DNA of 56,933 bases from an uncultured Bacteroidia bacterium (GTDB lineage Bacteria; Bacteroidota; Bacteroidia; Bacteroidales; UBA932), in assembly GCA_902780935.1 (NCBI GenBank), contig CACZHP010000017.1, positions 1 to 56,933 on the forward strand, in the 5' to 3' direction. Under the pieces are notes generated by a model. The model did not search any database, had not been told where the DNA came from, and was given only the letters and a program-made list of their open reading frames with translations. Both the position numbers and the translations under genes were made by a program. Positions within the stretch are counted from its first letter, which is position 1; every line of letters begins with the position of its first letter. Positions 27,001 through 35,692 of the stretch are shown here, piece by piece.

Positions 27001-27008
27001 CAAATTTA
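27001..27008 (-). promoter_or_regulatory. -7 box of the small-protein/DUF1080/AGE operon, 6 bases from the ATG
   Basis: TAAATTTG on the minus strand, 6 bases before ATG 26994; implies a nearly leaderless transcript. Confidence 0.6.
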
Positions 27009-27047
27009 CTAAAAATCCTCACTATTTCAATACTCGAACCGAATTGT

Positions 27048-27055
27048 TATCTTTG
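27048..27055 (+). promoter_or_regulatory. -7 box of the aminopeptidase P operon
   Basis: TATCTTTG, 26 bases before ATG 27082. Because the GTG at 27055 overlaps the box, it cannot be the start codon. Confidence 0.65.
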
Positions 27056-27081
27056 TGACAAGGATAATAACATTTCAAGAT

Positions 27082-28530
27082 ATGTTCTCAAAAGAAATCT
27101 ACATCGCAAGACGCAGGGCCCTGGTCAGCAAGATGGCTGCCGCGGCTCCGGAAGGGAAAAGGGGCATAGCCCTGTTTGTCGGCAACGTGGAAGCCGCCGC
27201 CCAGTACAAGGACAACGCGTACAAATTCAGGCAGGATTCCTCCTGGCTGTATTATTTCGGTCTGGACGAACCCCGCTACGGGGCAATCATAGACCTGGAC
27301 AACGGCGAGGAGACTATCTACGCCGACGACGTGGAGATCGGGGACATCATCTGGATGGGTCCCCAGCCGTCCGTCGCTTCCAAAGCGGCAGAGGTGGGAG
27401 TGGCGAAGTCCGCCCCTTACGGAGCCATGAGCGTGGCTGTCACTAAGGCTTTGGCCACCGGAAGGAATATCCATTTCCTGCCTCCGTCCAGATATTACAA
27501 CACGATGAAGCTGGCCTCCTTGACCGGGATTCCGGAGGAAAATGTGGGCAAGGTCGCACCGATCGACGAGGATGGCGGCCGCCACGCCTCAGAGGAGCTC
27601 GTCAAGGCCGTAATCTCGATGAGACTCGTCAAGGAACCATGTGAGATTGAGCAACTTGACGATGCCGGAGCCCTTGGCCAGGAGATGCACACCGTCGCCA
27701 GAAACAATATCCGGCTTGGAATAGTGGAGCAGGAGATTGTCGGAAAGATGGAAGGTCTTGTGCTCCAGAAGGGCTGGGGAGTGTCCTTCCCCACCATCCT
27801 GACCCAGCACGGGGAGACCCTACACAACCATCTCCACGACAAGATAGTGGAGCCTGGCAAACTTATGGTCATCGACGCCGGAGCGGAGAACAACATGCAC
27901 TACGCCTCCGACTTCACGAGGACATATCCGACCTCGGGCAAATTCACCTCGAAGCAGAGGGATGTCTATCAGATAGTCTGCGACTGCAACGAGCTGGCTT
28001 TCAGCCTGACAAAACCGGGCGTCACCTACAGGGAAGTCCACCTTGCCACCGCACGAAAGATGCTCGAGGGCCTGAGTGCTCTCGGACTTGTCAAGGGAGA
28101 TTTCGACACCATGGTCGCCGAAGGGATCGCAGGGCTTTTCCAGCCGCACGGGCTTGGCCACAATATGGGTCTCGATGTCCACGACATGGAGGATCTCGGA
28201 GAGAACCTGGTCGGCTATGACCCTGATCAGACAAGGTCGAGGCAGCTCGGTCTGGGTAGTCTGAGGATGGCTCGCAGGCTGGTCCCCGGTAATGTCATCA
28301 CCGATGAGCCGGGAATATATTTCATCCCCGCTCTGATCGAAAAATGGAAGTCCGAGGGCACCGGAAAGGGATTCGTAAACTTCTCAAAGCTTGAGGAATA
28401 TTACGACTTCGGAGGGATCCGTATTGAGGACGACGTGCTTGTGACCGAGGAAGGCGCCAGACGCACCGGTCCAAACCGCCTGCCCGTCCAGCCAGACGAT
28501 GTGGAGGCCGCCATGGCATGTCAACAGTAA
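27082..28530 (+). CDS. pepP: Xaa-Pro aminopeptidase (M24B)
   Basis: A 482-residue cytoplasmic metallopeptidase releasing N-terminal residues before proline. N-terminal creatinase-like domain (MFSKEIYIARR start, usual in this family) and the pita-bread domain with the five metal ligands: Asp in VIDAGAENN, Asp in YASDFTR, His in PHGLGHNMGLDVHD, Glu in TDEPGIYF and Glu in GIRIEDDVLV. Start fixed at ATG 27082 by the promoter position. The stop overlaps the DUF456 start by 13 bases, so the two are coupled. Confidence 0.93.
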   Translation: MFSKEIYIARRRALVSKMAAAAPEGKRGIALFVGNVEAAAQYKDNAYKFRQDSSWLYYFGLDEPRYGAIIDLDNGEETIYADDVEIGDIIWMGPQPSVASKAAEVGVAKSAPYGAMSVAVTKALATGRNIHFLPPSRYYNTMKLASLTGIPEENVGKVAPIDEDGGRHASEELVKAVISMRLVKEPCEIEQLDDAGALGQEMHTVARNNIRLGIVEQEIVGKMEGLVLQKGWGVSFPTILTQHGETLHNHLHDKIVEPGKLMVIDAGAENNMHYASDFTRTYPTSGKFTSKQRDVYQIVCDCNELAFSLTKPGVTYREVHLATARKMLEGLSALGLVKGDFDTMVAEGIAGLFQPHGLGHNMGLDVHDMEDLGENLVGYDPDQTRSRQLGLGSLRMARRLVPGNVITDEPGIYFIPALIEKWKSEGTGKGFVNFSKLEEYYDFGGIRIEDDVLVTEEGARRTGPNRLPVQPDDVEAAMACQQ

Positions 28531-29012
28531 TCATCATATTGGCCGTCCTGTGCGGCGTGATCGGAATCGCCGGGAGCATACTTCCCGGGCTGCCGGGGCC
28601 TCCCGTCAGCTGGGCCGGACTGCTCATCCTGTACATCTGGGGCAACGGGGCCAACGCCTCTGGGGATCCGATGTCAACCAAGTTCCTGCTGGTCTGGCTG
28701 GCCATCACCATTGTCGTATGCGTCGTCGATTATGTCGTCCCAGCCTACTTCACCAGGGTGACCGGAGGCAGTAAGGCAGCCGGCCGGGGAGCGATAATCG
28801 GCCTGCTGGTCGGAATGTTCGTGCCGCCCGTCGGTATCATCCTCGGAACCCTTGGAGGGGCTTTTCTCGCTGAATATCTGGTCGCACGCAAAGGAGGCTG
28901 GGATTCCGCCAGATCAGCCATCGGGGCACTCCTGGGCTTTTTCTTCGGAACAGGAATCAAACTTATAGCCAGCGGCCTGATGATGTATTATATCATCGTG
29001 TTCATGAAATGA
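28518..29012 (+). CDS. DUF456 membrane protein
   Basis: A 164-residue protein with four to five membrane helices and the DUF456 features: an N-terminal ILPGLPGPP loop after the first helix, a middle TGGSKAAGRGAIIGLLVGMF glycine-rich block, and GTLGGAFLAEYL. Function unknown; the family resembles small pore-forming or glycine-zipper membrane proteins. It overlaps the aminopeptidase stop by 13 bases and the next gene by ATGA, so it lies in the middle of a three-gene operon. Confidence 0.85.
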   Translation: MSTVIIILAVLCGVIGIAGSILPGLPGPPVSWAGLLILYIWGNGANASGDPMSTKFLLVWLAITIVVCVVDYVVPAYFTRVTGGSKAAGRGAIIGLLVGMFVPPVGIILGTLGGAFLAEYLVARKGGWDSARSAIGALLGFFFGTGIKLIASGLMMYYIIVFMK

Positions 29013-31777
29013 TAACCTACACCGACGATCTAAGGCGCCTGGCCTGGGGTACGGACGCCGGATTCTACAGGCTCGTCCCGAAGAAAGTGATCCTCTCCGA
29101 GAACGAGGAGGAGGTCCGTTCGATTCTCTCCGACTCGTCAAAGAATAAGATTCCCGTGACTTTCAGGGCCGCGGGAACCAGTCTTTCAGGCCAGTCGATT
29201 AGCGATTCAATTCTCCTGGTGGCCGGAAAGAACTGGGAGGGATTCAGCGTCAGTGAAGACGCCGGGACGATCACCCTTCAGCCGGGAATAGTCGGAGCGA
29301 GGGTCAACGCTATCCTCAAGCCCTTCGGGCGGAGATTCGGACCCGACCCGGCATCGATAGGTTCGTGCATGGTCGGGGGAATCGTGATGAACAACGCCTC
29401 CGGAATGAGCTGCGGGACCCATGCGAACTCCGACAAGACGATGATCTCGGCCAGGATGATACTCGCCGATGGAACAATCCTCGACACCGGGGATGAGACG
29501 TCCAAAGCCGAATTCAGGAAAAGTCATCCGGAGTTCCTCGCGGCGATTGAGAAGCTGCGGAAAGAAGTAATTCAAGATCAGGAGTTTACCGAGAGAATAA
29601 AGTACAAATATTCCATTAAGAATGTCACTGGTCTGAACCTCCTGCCGCTGGTGACTTTCGAGGATCCGTTCGACATAATCACCCACCTTCTGGTGGGTTC
29701 CGAGGGAACGCTAGCCTTCCTGAGCTCTGTCACGATGAAGACTCTCCCGATCGCCCCGTACAAGGCCAGCGCCATGATCTATTTCAGTTCGATCCGGGAG
29801 GCCGCGGAGGCGGTCGTGAGGATGAAGAAGGCTGTCGGACTGGAGGTGATCAACGCGGCCGAGCTTCTCGACAAAAGATCCCTCTCGTCGGTCTCCGACC
29901 CCATGCTGGAGAGACACCCCGGCACTGACCTGACTGCGGTGCTGACAGAGACCACGGCGGAGAGCCCGGAAGAACTCAAGGCCAACATCAAGGCGATCTC
30001 GGAGGTAGTAGGCGAAGTGGAGTTTACCAGCGATCCCGAAATATGCTCAAAATATTGGGCGATACGTTCCGGCATATTCCCATCAGTAGGAGGAATGCGC
30101 CGGCAGGGAACGACCTGCCTGATCGAGGACATCGCATTCCACATAGAGGATCTCCCGCAGGCCACAGAAGACCTGTCAGCCCTCCTGGACAAGCACGGCT
30201 ACGACGACTCCTGCATCTACGGCCATGCCCTTGAGGGCAATTTCCATTTCATCATCAACCAGTCATTCGACTCCGAAAGCGAGGTGAGACGTTACGAGGA
30301 TATGATCCGGGACGTCGCCAAGATGGTGGTGGAAAAATACGACGGCTCCCTGAAAGCCGAGCATGGAACCGGACGCAACATGGCTCCTTTCGTGGAATAT
30401 GAATGGGGCCCGAAAGCCTTCGGAATCATGAAAAGGATCAAGGAAATATTTGATCCTGAAGGGATTCTAAATCCCGGAGTGATATTCAACGACGATCCGG
30501 GATGCTTCCTGAAGGGTTTCAAGCCGCTTCCCGTACTTCCTTATGGAGAGAAGATCAACAAATGCATAGAGTGCGGCTTCTGCGAGGTCAACTGCGTCTC
30601 CTGCGGCTTCACACTCTCGTCCCGGACAAGGATCGTCATCCAAAGGGAAATAGCCCGCTTGAGGGCTTTGGAGAATCCGACAGAAGAGGAGTTGGGCAGG
30701 CTCCACAGGCTTGTGAAGGAATATTCATACCCCGGAGAGGAAACTTGCGCCGCTGACGGCCTATGCTCGATGTCCTGCCCTATGGGTATTGATGTCAGCG
30801 ACATGACCCACCTGATCCGTCAGGAAAAAACGCCGCCTGGATCCTTCCGAAGAAGGGTTTGGTCCCTCGCTGCGGATCATTTCCCGATAGTCAAGAGCGG
30901 GGTACGGGGAGCGTTGGGGCTGGCTTCAGCCGGAGACGCGATCTTGGGCGACAAGGTCATGACATCTTTAGGTCAAGGGCTCCACAAAGGACTCGGACTC
31001 CCCCTCTGGACTCCTTCCACACCTCGTCCTTTCCGGCCGGGACCCTTCGCTCCGCCCAGGATGACAGAAGCTCCCAAGGTCGTCTATTTCCCCTCCTGCC
31101 TCAACCAGATGATGGGCCTGCCCCGTCATAAAGCGGCCGTGGACAAGCCTCTGGTCGAGGAGATGACCTCGCTTCTTCACAAAGCGGGCTACGAGGTGAT
31201 ATTCCCGGAAGGCATGGAAAAACTCTGCTGCGGGATGATGTGGGAGAGCAAAGGAATGCCGGACATCGCGGAAAAGAAGTCCCAGGAACTTGAAGAGGCC
31301 TTGCTTAAGGCTTCGGAGAACGGCCGCTGGCCAGTGCTCTGCGACCAGAGTCCCTGCCTGCACAGGATGAGGAAGAACATCCGCTCCATGAAGCTTTATG
31401 AGCCGGCTGAGTTTATAATGACATTCCTCAAAGACCGGCTGGTCTTCCATCAGGACGACACTCCTGTCGCCATCCATGTCACCTGCTCCACAAAATTGAT
31501 GGGGCTGTCTGACACGATCATATCCCTCGCCAAGATGTGCTCGACCAATGTAATCGTGCCTGAAGAGGTTGGCTGCTGCGGCTTTGCCGGCGACAAGGGA
31601 ATGACCCATCCCGAGCTGAATTCATGGGCGCTCCGGAAGCTGAAGGACAGCGTGAAGGGGGCTAAGGCGGGATATTCCAACTCCAGGACTTGCGAGATAG
31701 GCCTGTCCGGACACTCCGGCATCCCTTATGCCTCGATAGCGTATCTCGTTGATTCTCACACCTCTCCCGCGGAATAA
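29009..31777 (+). CDS. FAD-linked oxidase with Fe-S and CCG domains (GlcD-GlcF/D-lactate dehydrogenase type)
   Basis: A 922-residue fused respiratory dehydrogenase. FAD-binding PCMH domain (VTFRAAGTSLSGQS, GRRFGPDPAS, VGSEGTLAF), FAD-oxidase C-terminal domain (GHALEGNFHF, KAEHGTGRN), two 4Fe-4S clusters (CIECGFCEVNC near 519 and CAADGLCSMSC near 580), then two CCG cysteine-rich domains (SCLNQMMG, CCGMMWES, TCSTKL, GCCGFAGDKG). Enzymes of this layout oxidise D-2-hydroxy acids such as lactate and pass electrons to quinone. No signal peptide; it works on the cytoplasmic face. Around residues 679-687 a Pro/Arg-rich linker is encoded by the repeat at 31044-31067. Substrate could be D-lactate, glycolate or a similar acid. 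Confidence 0.88.
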   Translation: MITYTDDLRRLAWGTDAGFYRLVPKKVILSENEEEVRSILSDSSKNKIPVTFRAAGTSLSGQSISDSILLVAGKNWEGFSVSEDAGTITLQPGIVGARVNAILKPFGRRFGPDPASIGSCMVGGIVMNNASGMSCGTHANSDKTMISARMILADGTILDTGDETSKAEFRKSHPEFLAAIEKLRKEVIQDQEFTERIKYKYSIKNVTGLNLLPLVTFEDPFDIITHLLVGSEGTLAFLSSVTMKTLPIAPYKASAMIYFSSIREAAEAVVRMKKAVGLEVINAAELLDKRSLSSVSDPMLERHPGTDLTAVLTETTAESPEELKANIKAISEVVGEVEFTSDPEICSKYWAIRSGIFPSVGGMRRQGTTCLIEDIAFHIEDLPQATEDLSALLDKHGYDDSCIYGHALEGNFHFIINQSFDSESEVRRYEDMIRDVAKMVVEKYDGSLKAEHGTGRNMAPFVEYEWGPKAFGIMKRIKEIFDPEGILNPGVIFNDDPGCFLKGFKPLPVLPYGEKINKCIECGFCEVNCVSCGFTLSSRTRIVIQREIARLRALENPTEEELGRLHRLVKEYSYPGEETCAADGLCSMSCPMGIDVSDMTHLIRQEKTPPGSFRRRVWSLAADHFPIVKSGVRGALGLASAGDAILGDKVMTSLGQGLHKGLGLPLWTPSTPRPFRPGPFAPPRMTEAPKVVYFPSCLNQMMGLPRHKAAVDKPLVEEMTSLLHKAGYEVIFPEGMEKLCCGMMWESKGMPDIAEKKSQELEEALLKASENGRWPVLCDQSPCLHRMRKNIRSMKLYEPAEFIMTFLKDRLVFHQDDTPVAIHVTCSTKLMGLSDTIISLAKMCSTNVIVPEEVGCCGFAGDKGMTHPELNSWALRKLKDSVKGAKAGYSNSRTCEIGLSGHSGIPYASIAYLVDSHTSPAE
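31044..31067. repeat. Copy of the CGCTYCGCYCAGGATGACAG repeat inside the Fe-S oxidase gene
   Basis: 24 bases matching the lacZ copy at 39598-39621 with two differences and in the same plus-strand orientation, although the host genes face opposite ways. Here it encodes part of a Pro-rich interdomain linker. Confidence 0.75.
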
Positions 31778-31787
31778 TGATAATAAA

Positions 31788-31841
31788 ATTGGTTTTTACC
31801 GAGATTATCCCTAAATTTATGGGATTTTAGGAAAAACCAAT
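31788..31841. promoter_or_regulatory. Nested inverted repeat ending two bases before the cytochrome-SUMF1 start codon
   Basis: Outer arms ATTGGTTTTT (31788-31797) and AAAAACCAAT (31832-31841) are perfectly complementary, extended by CC/GG with a one-base bulge; an inner repeat ATCCC/GGGAT surrounds the self-complementary TAAATTTA (31812-31819), which also resembles a -7 box. As RNA it would form a long hairpin touching the ATG at 31844; as DNA it could be an operator. No terminator U-tract follows. Confidence 0.55.
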
Positions 31842-31843
31842 CT

Positions 31844-33379
31844 ATGGCTGAAGGCAAAGGGAAATATTGGATCATAGGACTGATCGGTTTCATAGTGGGA
31901 GCGATCCTCGTCGCGGCGTTCGACACCACCATGAACAAGACCTCCTCCAACGAGTACTGCATGAGTTGCCACACTCATGAGCAGGCCGATCTCGACTGGA
32001 AAAAATCCCCGCACTATCTCAGCCACAGCGGAGTCATGACAGACTGCGCCGCCTGCCACCTTCCCCCCAAGGAGGACGGCCTCATGAAATATTATGCGGC
32101 CAAGACCAGGATCGGAGTCCGGGATCTGTGGGTGAAGATGACCAAGGATTCTTCCGAGATCGACTGGGAGTCCAAGAGGCAGCTTGAGCACGCCCGCAAG
32201 ATCGTCTACAATTCATCTTGCGAAAGATGCCATGTGAACCTCTTCCCCGAAGGCATCTCCGACGACGGGATCACCGCCCACCTCCACTACGAGGAGAACG
32301 CCAAGAAACTCGGGCTGGACTGCATCAGCTGCCACCTCGACGTCGGTCACTACATGCCAGGCTACGAGCACAAGCGCATGGAGGGCAAGGTCTTCCAGAC
32401 AGAGGATGGGCCACGCTATGAGACGGCGGCCATCGTTTCCTCTTTCGAGAATTTCACTGAGACAGTCCCCGGAACAACTGCTGACATCAGGATGATCGCC
32501 ATCCCCGGAGGCGAGTTCATCATGGGCAGCTCCGGGAAGGAGCCGTTCCACAAAGAGGATGAAGGCCCCCAGAAAAAGGTCAAGGTCTCCCCGTTCTTCA
32601 TGGCTGAGACCGAGATCTCATGGAACCAGTTCTGGGCGTTCTACAACGAGACCATGTCCGAGGGACGGACCCCTCCGGAGAAGATATATGCCAACAACAA
32701 CCGTCCGGACGTGGATGCCGTGAGCGGCCCGACTCCCCCGTTCGGGTTCCCTGACCAGGGCTGGGGCATGGGTGAGCGGCCGGCCATCACGATGACCCAT
32801 TACGCCGCCGAGACCTTCTGCCAGTGGCTGTCCCTCAAGACCGGGCGCCACTACCGCCTCCCCACCGAGGCCGAGTGGGAATATGCCGCGAGAGGCGGGA
32901 CAGAGAGTCCATATTTCTTCGAAGGCAATCCGAAGAAGTTCGTCGGCAGCGGCCTTTTGGGCAAGTTGAAAGGGGCTGACACGACCATGATCGCCCGCTA
33001 TGTGGTCTATTCAGGCAACAGCGAGGGAAAGACCCAGGAGCCCGAATCAGTGGCAGCCAATCCGTTCGGACTCAAGAATATGCTTGGCAACGTCATGGAA
33101 TACTGCTCCGACTGGTACGCCGATGACGCGTATTCCAAGATCAAGGACGGCGCTCTCGATCCGACAGGTCCCGAAAGCGGGAAAGAGCATGTGGTCAGGG
33201 GCGGCAGCTACGCCGACGATGCGGCGGGTGTCCGCAGCGCCGCAAGAAGCCACACCGAGCACGACAAATGGCTCAAGACGGATCCGCAGAACCCGAAGAG
33301 TATCTGGTGGTACTCCGACATCAAGGGCATAGGATTCAGGGTCGTCTGCGATGTGCCGGAAGATGTGAAAGCAAATTAA
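31844..33379 (+). CDS. NapC/NrfH-like tetraheme cytochrome c fused to a SUMF1 (FGE-like) domain
   Basis: A 511-residue protein. Residues 8-27 are a single membrane anchor; four c-type heme motifs follow: CMSCH 39-43, CAACH 68-72, CERCH 126-130 and CISCH 160-164, the NapC/NirT/NrfH layout that takes electrons from quinol. From about 212 to the end is a SUMF1/FGE-sulfatase fold (MIAIPGGEFIMGSS, ETEISWNQFWAFYN, RLPTEAEWEYAARGG, NVMEYCSDWY, VRGGSYADDAAGVRSAARS, GIGFRVVC). The FGE catalytic cysteines are not conserved (VRSAARS has Ser where FGE has Cys, and NLGFRC is GIGFRVVC), so it is not a sulfatase-activating enzyme. It heads an operon with exported sugar oxidoreductase and isomerase genes. 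Periplasmic electron delivery is inferred. Confidence 0.88.
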   Translation: MAEGKGKYWIIGLIGFIVGAILVAAFDTTMNKTSSNEYCMSCHTHEQADLDWKKSPHYLSHSGVMTDCAACHLPPKEDGLMKYYAAKTRIGVRDLWVKMTKDSSEIDWESKRQLEHARKIVYNSSCERCHVNLFPEGISDDGITAHLHYEENAKKLGLDCISCHLDVGHYMPGYEHKRMEGKVFQTEDGPRYETAAIVSSFENFTETVPGTTADIRMIAIPGGEFIMGSSGKEPFHKEDEGPQKKVKVSPFFMAETEISWNQFWAFYNETMSEGRTPPEKIYANNNRPDVDAVSGPTPPFGFPDQGWGMGERPAITMTHYAAETFCQWLSLKTGRHYRLPTEAEWEYAARGGTESPYFFEGNPKKFVGSGLLGKLKGADTTMIARYVVYSGNSEGKTQEPESVAANPFGLKNMLGNVMEYCSDWYADDAYSKIKDGALDPTGPESGKEHVVRGGSYADDAAGVRSAARSHTEHDKWLKTDPQNPKSIWWYSDIKGIGFRVVCDVPEDVKAN

Positions 33380-33400
33380 TTACTTAATACTGATAACATT

Positions 33401-34765
33401 ATGAGCGAAAACAAAATGGACAGAAGATCCTTTCTCGGCACAAGTGCCAAGATAGGAGTTGTCGGTGTAGTCGGTGGCGGTGCCCTGCTCGCCTCTTGCG
33501 CGAAAAAGGAGAAAGGCCCCGTGTACACTCCTCTTAGACAACCCGGCGAGTACTACATTCCCGAACTTCCCGACAAGGCCATCGAGGGCAAGCCTCTCAA
33601 GGCTGGTGTCATCGGTTGCGGAGGCCGTGGTTCAGGCGCTATCATGAACCTTCTTGACGCCGCTGACGGAATCACCGTCACAGCCCTTGGAGACACTTTC
33701 GCCGACAGGCTCGAAAGCCTGAAAACCAAGCTGAAAGATCAGAGGAACCAGGTGGTTCCCGATGAGAACTGCTTTGTCGGTTTCGACGCCTACAAGAAAG
33801 TCATCGACTCCGGCGTGGACATGGTTGTCGTCGCCACTCCCCCCGTGTTCCGTCCGACCCATTTCCAGTACGCCACCGAGAAGGGTGTCCACTCCTTCCT
33901 CGAGAAGCCTATCGCGGTCGACGCGAAGGGCTACCGCCTCATCATGGCCACGGCAAAGCAGGCTGAGGCCAAGGGTCTGAGCGTTGTCTGCGGAACCCAG
34001 CGCCACCACCAGCGCCCCTATGTCGAGGCATTCAAGAAGATCCAGGAAGGCATGATCGGTGAGATCACCGGTGGCAACGTCTATTGGAACCAGGGTATGC
34101 TTTGGTACAGGGAGCGCCAGAAGGGTTGGAGCGACATGGAGTGGATGATCCGCGACTGGGTCAACTGGAAGTGGCTCTCCGGCGACCACATCGTCGAGCA
34201 GCATGTCCACAACATCGACGTGTTCAACTGGATGTTCGGCTACAAGCACCCCGTCAAGGCCACCGCTTTCGGAAGCCGCCAGCGCAGGATCACCGGCGAC
34301 CAGTACGACTTCTTCAGCGTCGATTTCGAATATGAGAACGGCGTCCATCTCCACAGCATGTGCCGCCAGATCGACGGTTGCTCCAACAATATCAGCGAAG
34401 AGGTCCACGGTACCAAGGGCTATTGGAAATCCGCCGACGACGCGATCTTCGACCTCCAGGGCAACAAGATCTGGGAATTCGATTATGAGGCCATGAGGGC
34501 TGAGCACACCCAGGAGGATCCTTACGTCCTCGAGCATGTGGATTGGGTCAACCATATCCGCAAGGGCACAGCCCATGTCGAGGCCGGCGAGTGCGGAATG
34601 TCCTCCCTCTGCGGAGTGATGGGCCGCGAGGCCGCCTACACGGGCCAGACGATCGAATGGGACCAGATCAGTGCGGCTGATCTTGACTATCTCCCCGCGA
34701 AGCTTGAGTTGGGAAAGATGGACATGAAGAATTACACTGTGGCTAAACCTGGAACCGGAAAATAG
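33401..34765 (+). CDS. Tat-exported Gfo/Idh/MocA oxidoreductase lipoprotein
   Basis: A 454-residue protein. DRRSFLGTSAKIGVVG is a twin-arginine signal and LLASC gives a lipobox Cys at residue 33. The mature part is a Gfo/Idh/MocA dinucleotide-binding fold (GVIGCGGRGSGA near residue 70; FLEKPIAVD, the conserved EKP lysine motif; QHVHNIDVFNWMFGYKHP). Because NAD(P) is scarce in the periplasm, exported members carry a tightly bound cofactor and often catalyse redox-neutral or coupled sugar reactions, such as C3 oxidation of glycosides in gut Bacteroides. It lies 22 bases after the cytochrome-SUMF1 gene and 6 before a TIM-barrel gene. Exact substrate unknown. Confidence 0.88.
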   Translation: MSENKMDRRSFLGTSAKIGVVGVVGGGALLASCAKKEKGPVYTPLRQPGEYYIPELPDKAIEGKPLKAGVIGCGGRGSGAIMNLLDAADGITVTALGDTFADRLESLKTKLKDQRNQVVPDENCFVGFDAYKKVIDSGVDMVVVATPPVFRPTHFQYATEKGVHSFLEKPIAVDAKGYRLIMATAKQAEAKGLSVVCGTQRHHQRPYVEAFKKIQEGMIGEITGGNVYWNQGMLWYRERQKGWSDMEWMIRDWVNWKWLSGDHIVEQHVHNIDVFNWMFGYKHPVKATAFGSRQRRITGDQYDFFSVDFEYENGVHLHSMCRQIDGCSNNISEEVHGTKGYWKSADDAIFDLQGNKIWEFDYEAMRAEHTQEDPYVLEHVDWVNHIRKGTAHVEAGECGMSSLCGVMGREAAYTGQTIEWDQISAADLDYLPAKLELGKMDMKNYTVAKPGTGK

Positions 34766-34771
34766 ATCATC

Positions 34772-35692
34772 ATGGACAGAAGATCATTCCTCAAGACATC
34801 AGCGATAGGAGGGGCGGCCGTAGCCGCCTCCTCCATCATTCCCGCCTGCGCCTCCTCAAAGGACGGCAAAAAAGCCGCGGGTGAGGTGGTCCCCCTAAAC
34901 CTCTCCTTCCAGGAGGGTATCGCTCCCGGGGAGACCCTGGCGGAGAAACTCGACTTCATGGAGAATCTCGGCATCGTCGGTTTCGAGCCCGGAGGCCGCG
35001 GACTGAAAGGCCGCGTCAAGGAGATCCAGGATGCCCTTAGCGGCCGTAACATCAAGGTCAGCGCCATCTGCGCCGGTTTTGACGGCTTCATCCTCGCTGA
35101 GGATCCCGCTGTCAAGAACCAGTTTGACACGACCATGCGCGAGATCGTGGAGGCCGCCGGTGAGCTTGGCTCAACGGGTGTCATCATGGTTCCCGCTTTC
35201 AACGGCCAGCAGCCTTGCAAGCCCCACAACCAGGAGACCCGCGACTACCTCTGCGAAGAGCTCCACAAGCTCGGAGAGTTCGCCAAGAGCTGCGGGACTA
35301 CCGTGATACTTGAGCCGCTCAACCGCAAGGAGTGCTTCTACCTGAGACTTGTGGCTGACGGAGCCGCTATCGCACGAGATGCTGACAGTGAAGGAGTAAA
35401 GGTCATGGGCGACTTCTGGCACATGCAGGAGGAAACCTCTGACTACGGAGCCTTCATGTCCGCCGGCAAGAAGTATCTGCAGCATGTCCACATGGCCAGC
35501 CGCGGCAAACGCCGCATGCCTGGCGAGGACGGAGCTGTCGACAACTACGTGGACGGATTCAAGGCTCTCCAGCAGATCGGCTACGAGAAGTATGTCTCTT
35601 TCGAGTGCGGCTGCGGCGGCGACAGGGCCACCCTTGTGACCAACGCCGTCAATCTCCTCCGCGCCCAGTGGGAAGAGGCCAAGGGATGCTGA
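34772..35692 (+). CDS. Tat-exported sugar isomerase/epimerase (TIM barrel)
   Basis: A 306-residue AP-endonuclease-2-fold protein with a twin-arginine signal (MDRRSFLKTSAIGGAA) and lipobox Cys 26 (IIPAC). The mature domain has the metal-binding features of the xylose-isomerase-like superfamily: ILEPLNRKECF (Glu), GDFWHMQEE (Asp, His), HVHMASRG and VSFECGCGG (final Glu). Such proteins isomerise or epimerise keto sugars, which fits a 3-keto intermediate made by the preceding oxidoreductase. The following HAD gene begins inside its last codons. Confidence 0.85.
   Translation: MDRRSFLKTSAIGGAAVAASSIIPACASSKDGKKAAGEVVPLNLSFQEGIAPGETLAEKLDFMENLGIVGFEPGGRGLKGRVKEIQDALSGRNIKVSAICAGFDGFILAEDPAVKNQFDTTMREIVEAAGELGSTGVIMVPAFNGQQPCKPHNQETRDYLCEELHKLGEFAKSCGTTVILEPLNRKECFYLRLVADGAAIARDADSEGVKVMGDFWHMQEETSDYGAFMSAGKKYLQHVHMASRGKRRMPGEDGAVDNYVDGFKALQQIGYEKYVSFECGCGGDRATLVTNAVNLLRAQWEEAKGC

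Noticed and set aside
31844-33379. Sulfatase-activating enzyme (FGE) annotation for the SUMF1 domain
   Set aside because: The catalytic cysteine positions are replaced and there is no sulfatase gene in the window.
33632-34576. A 314-codon minus-strand frame
   Set aside because: Shadow of the Gfo/Idh/MocA gene, made of Val/Leu/Asp-rich reversed codons.
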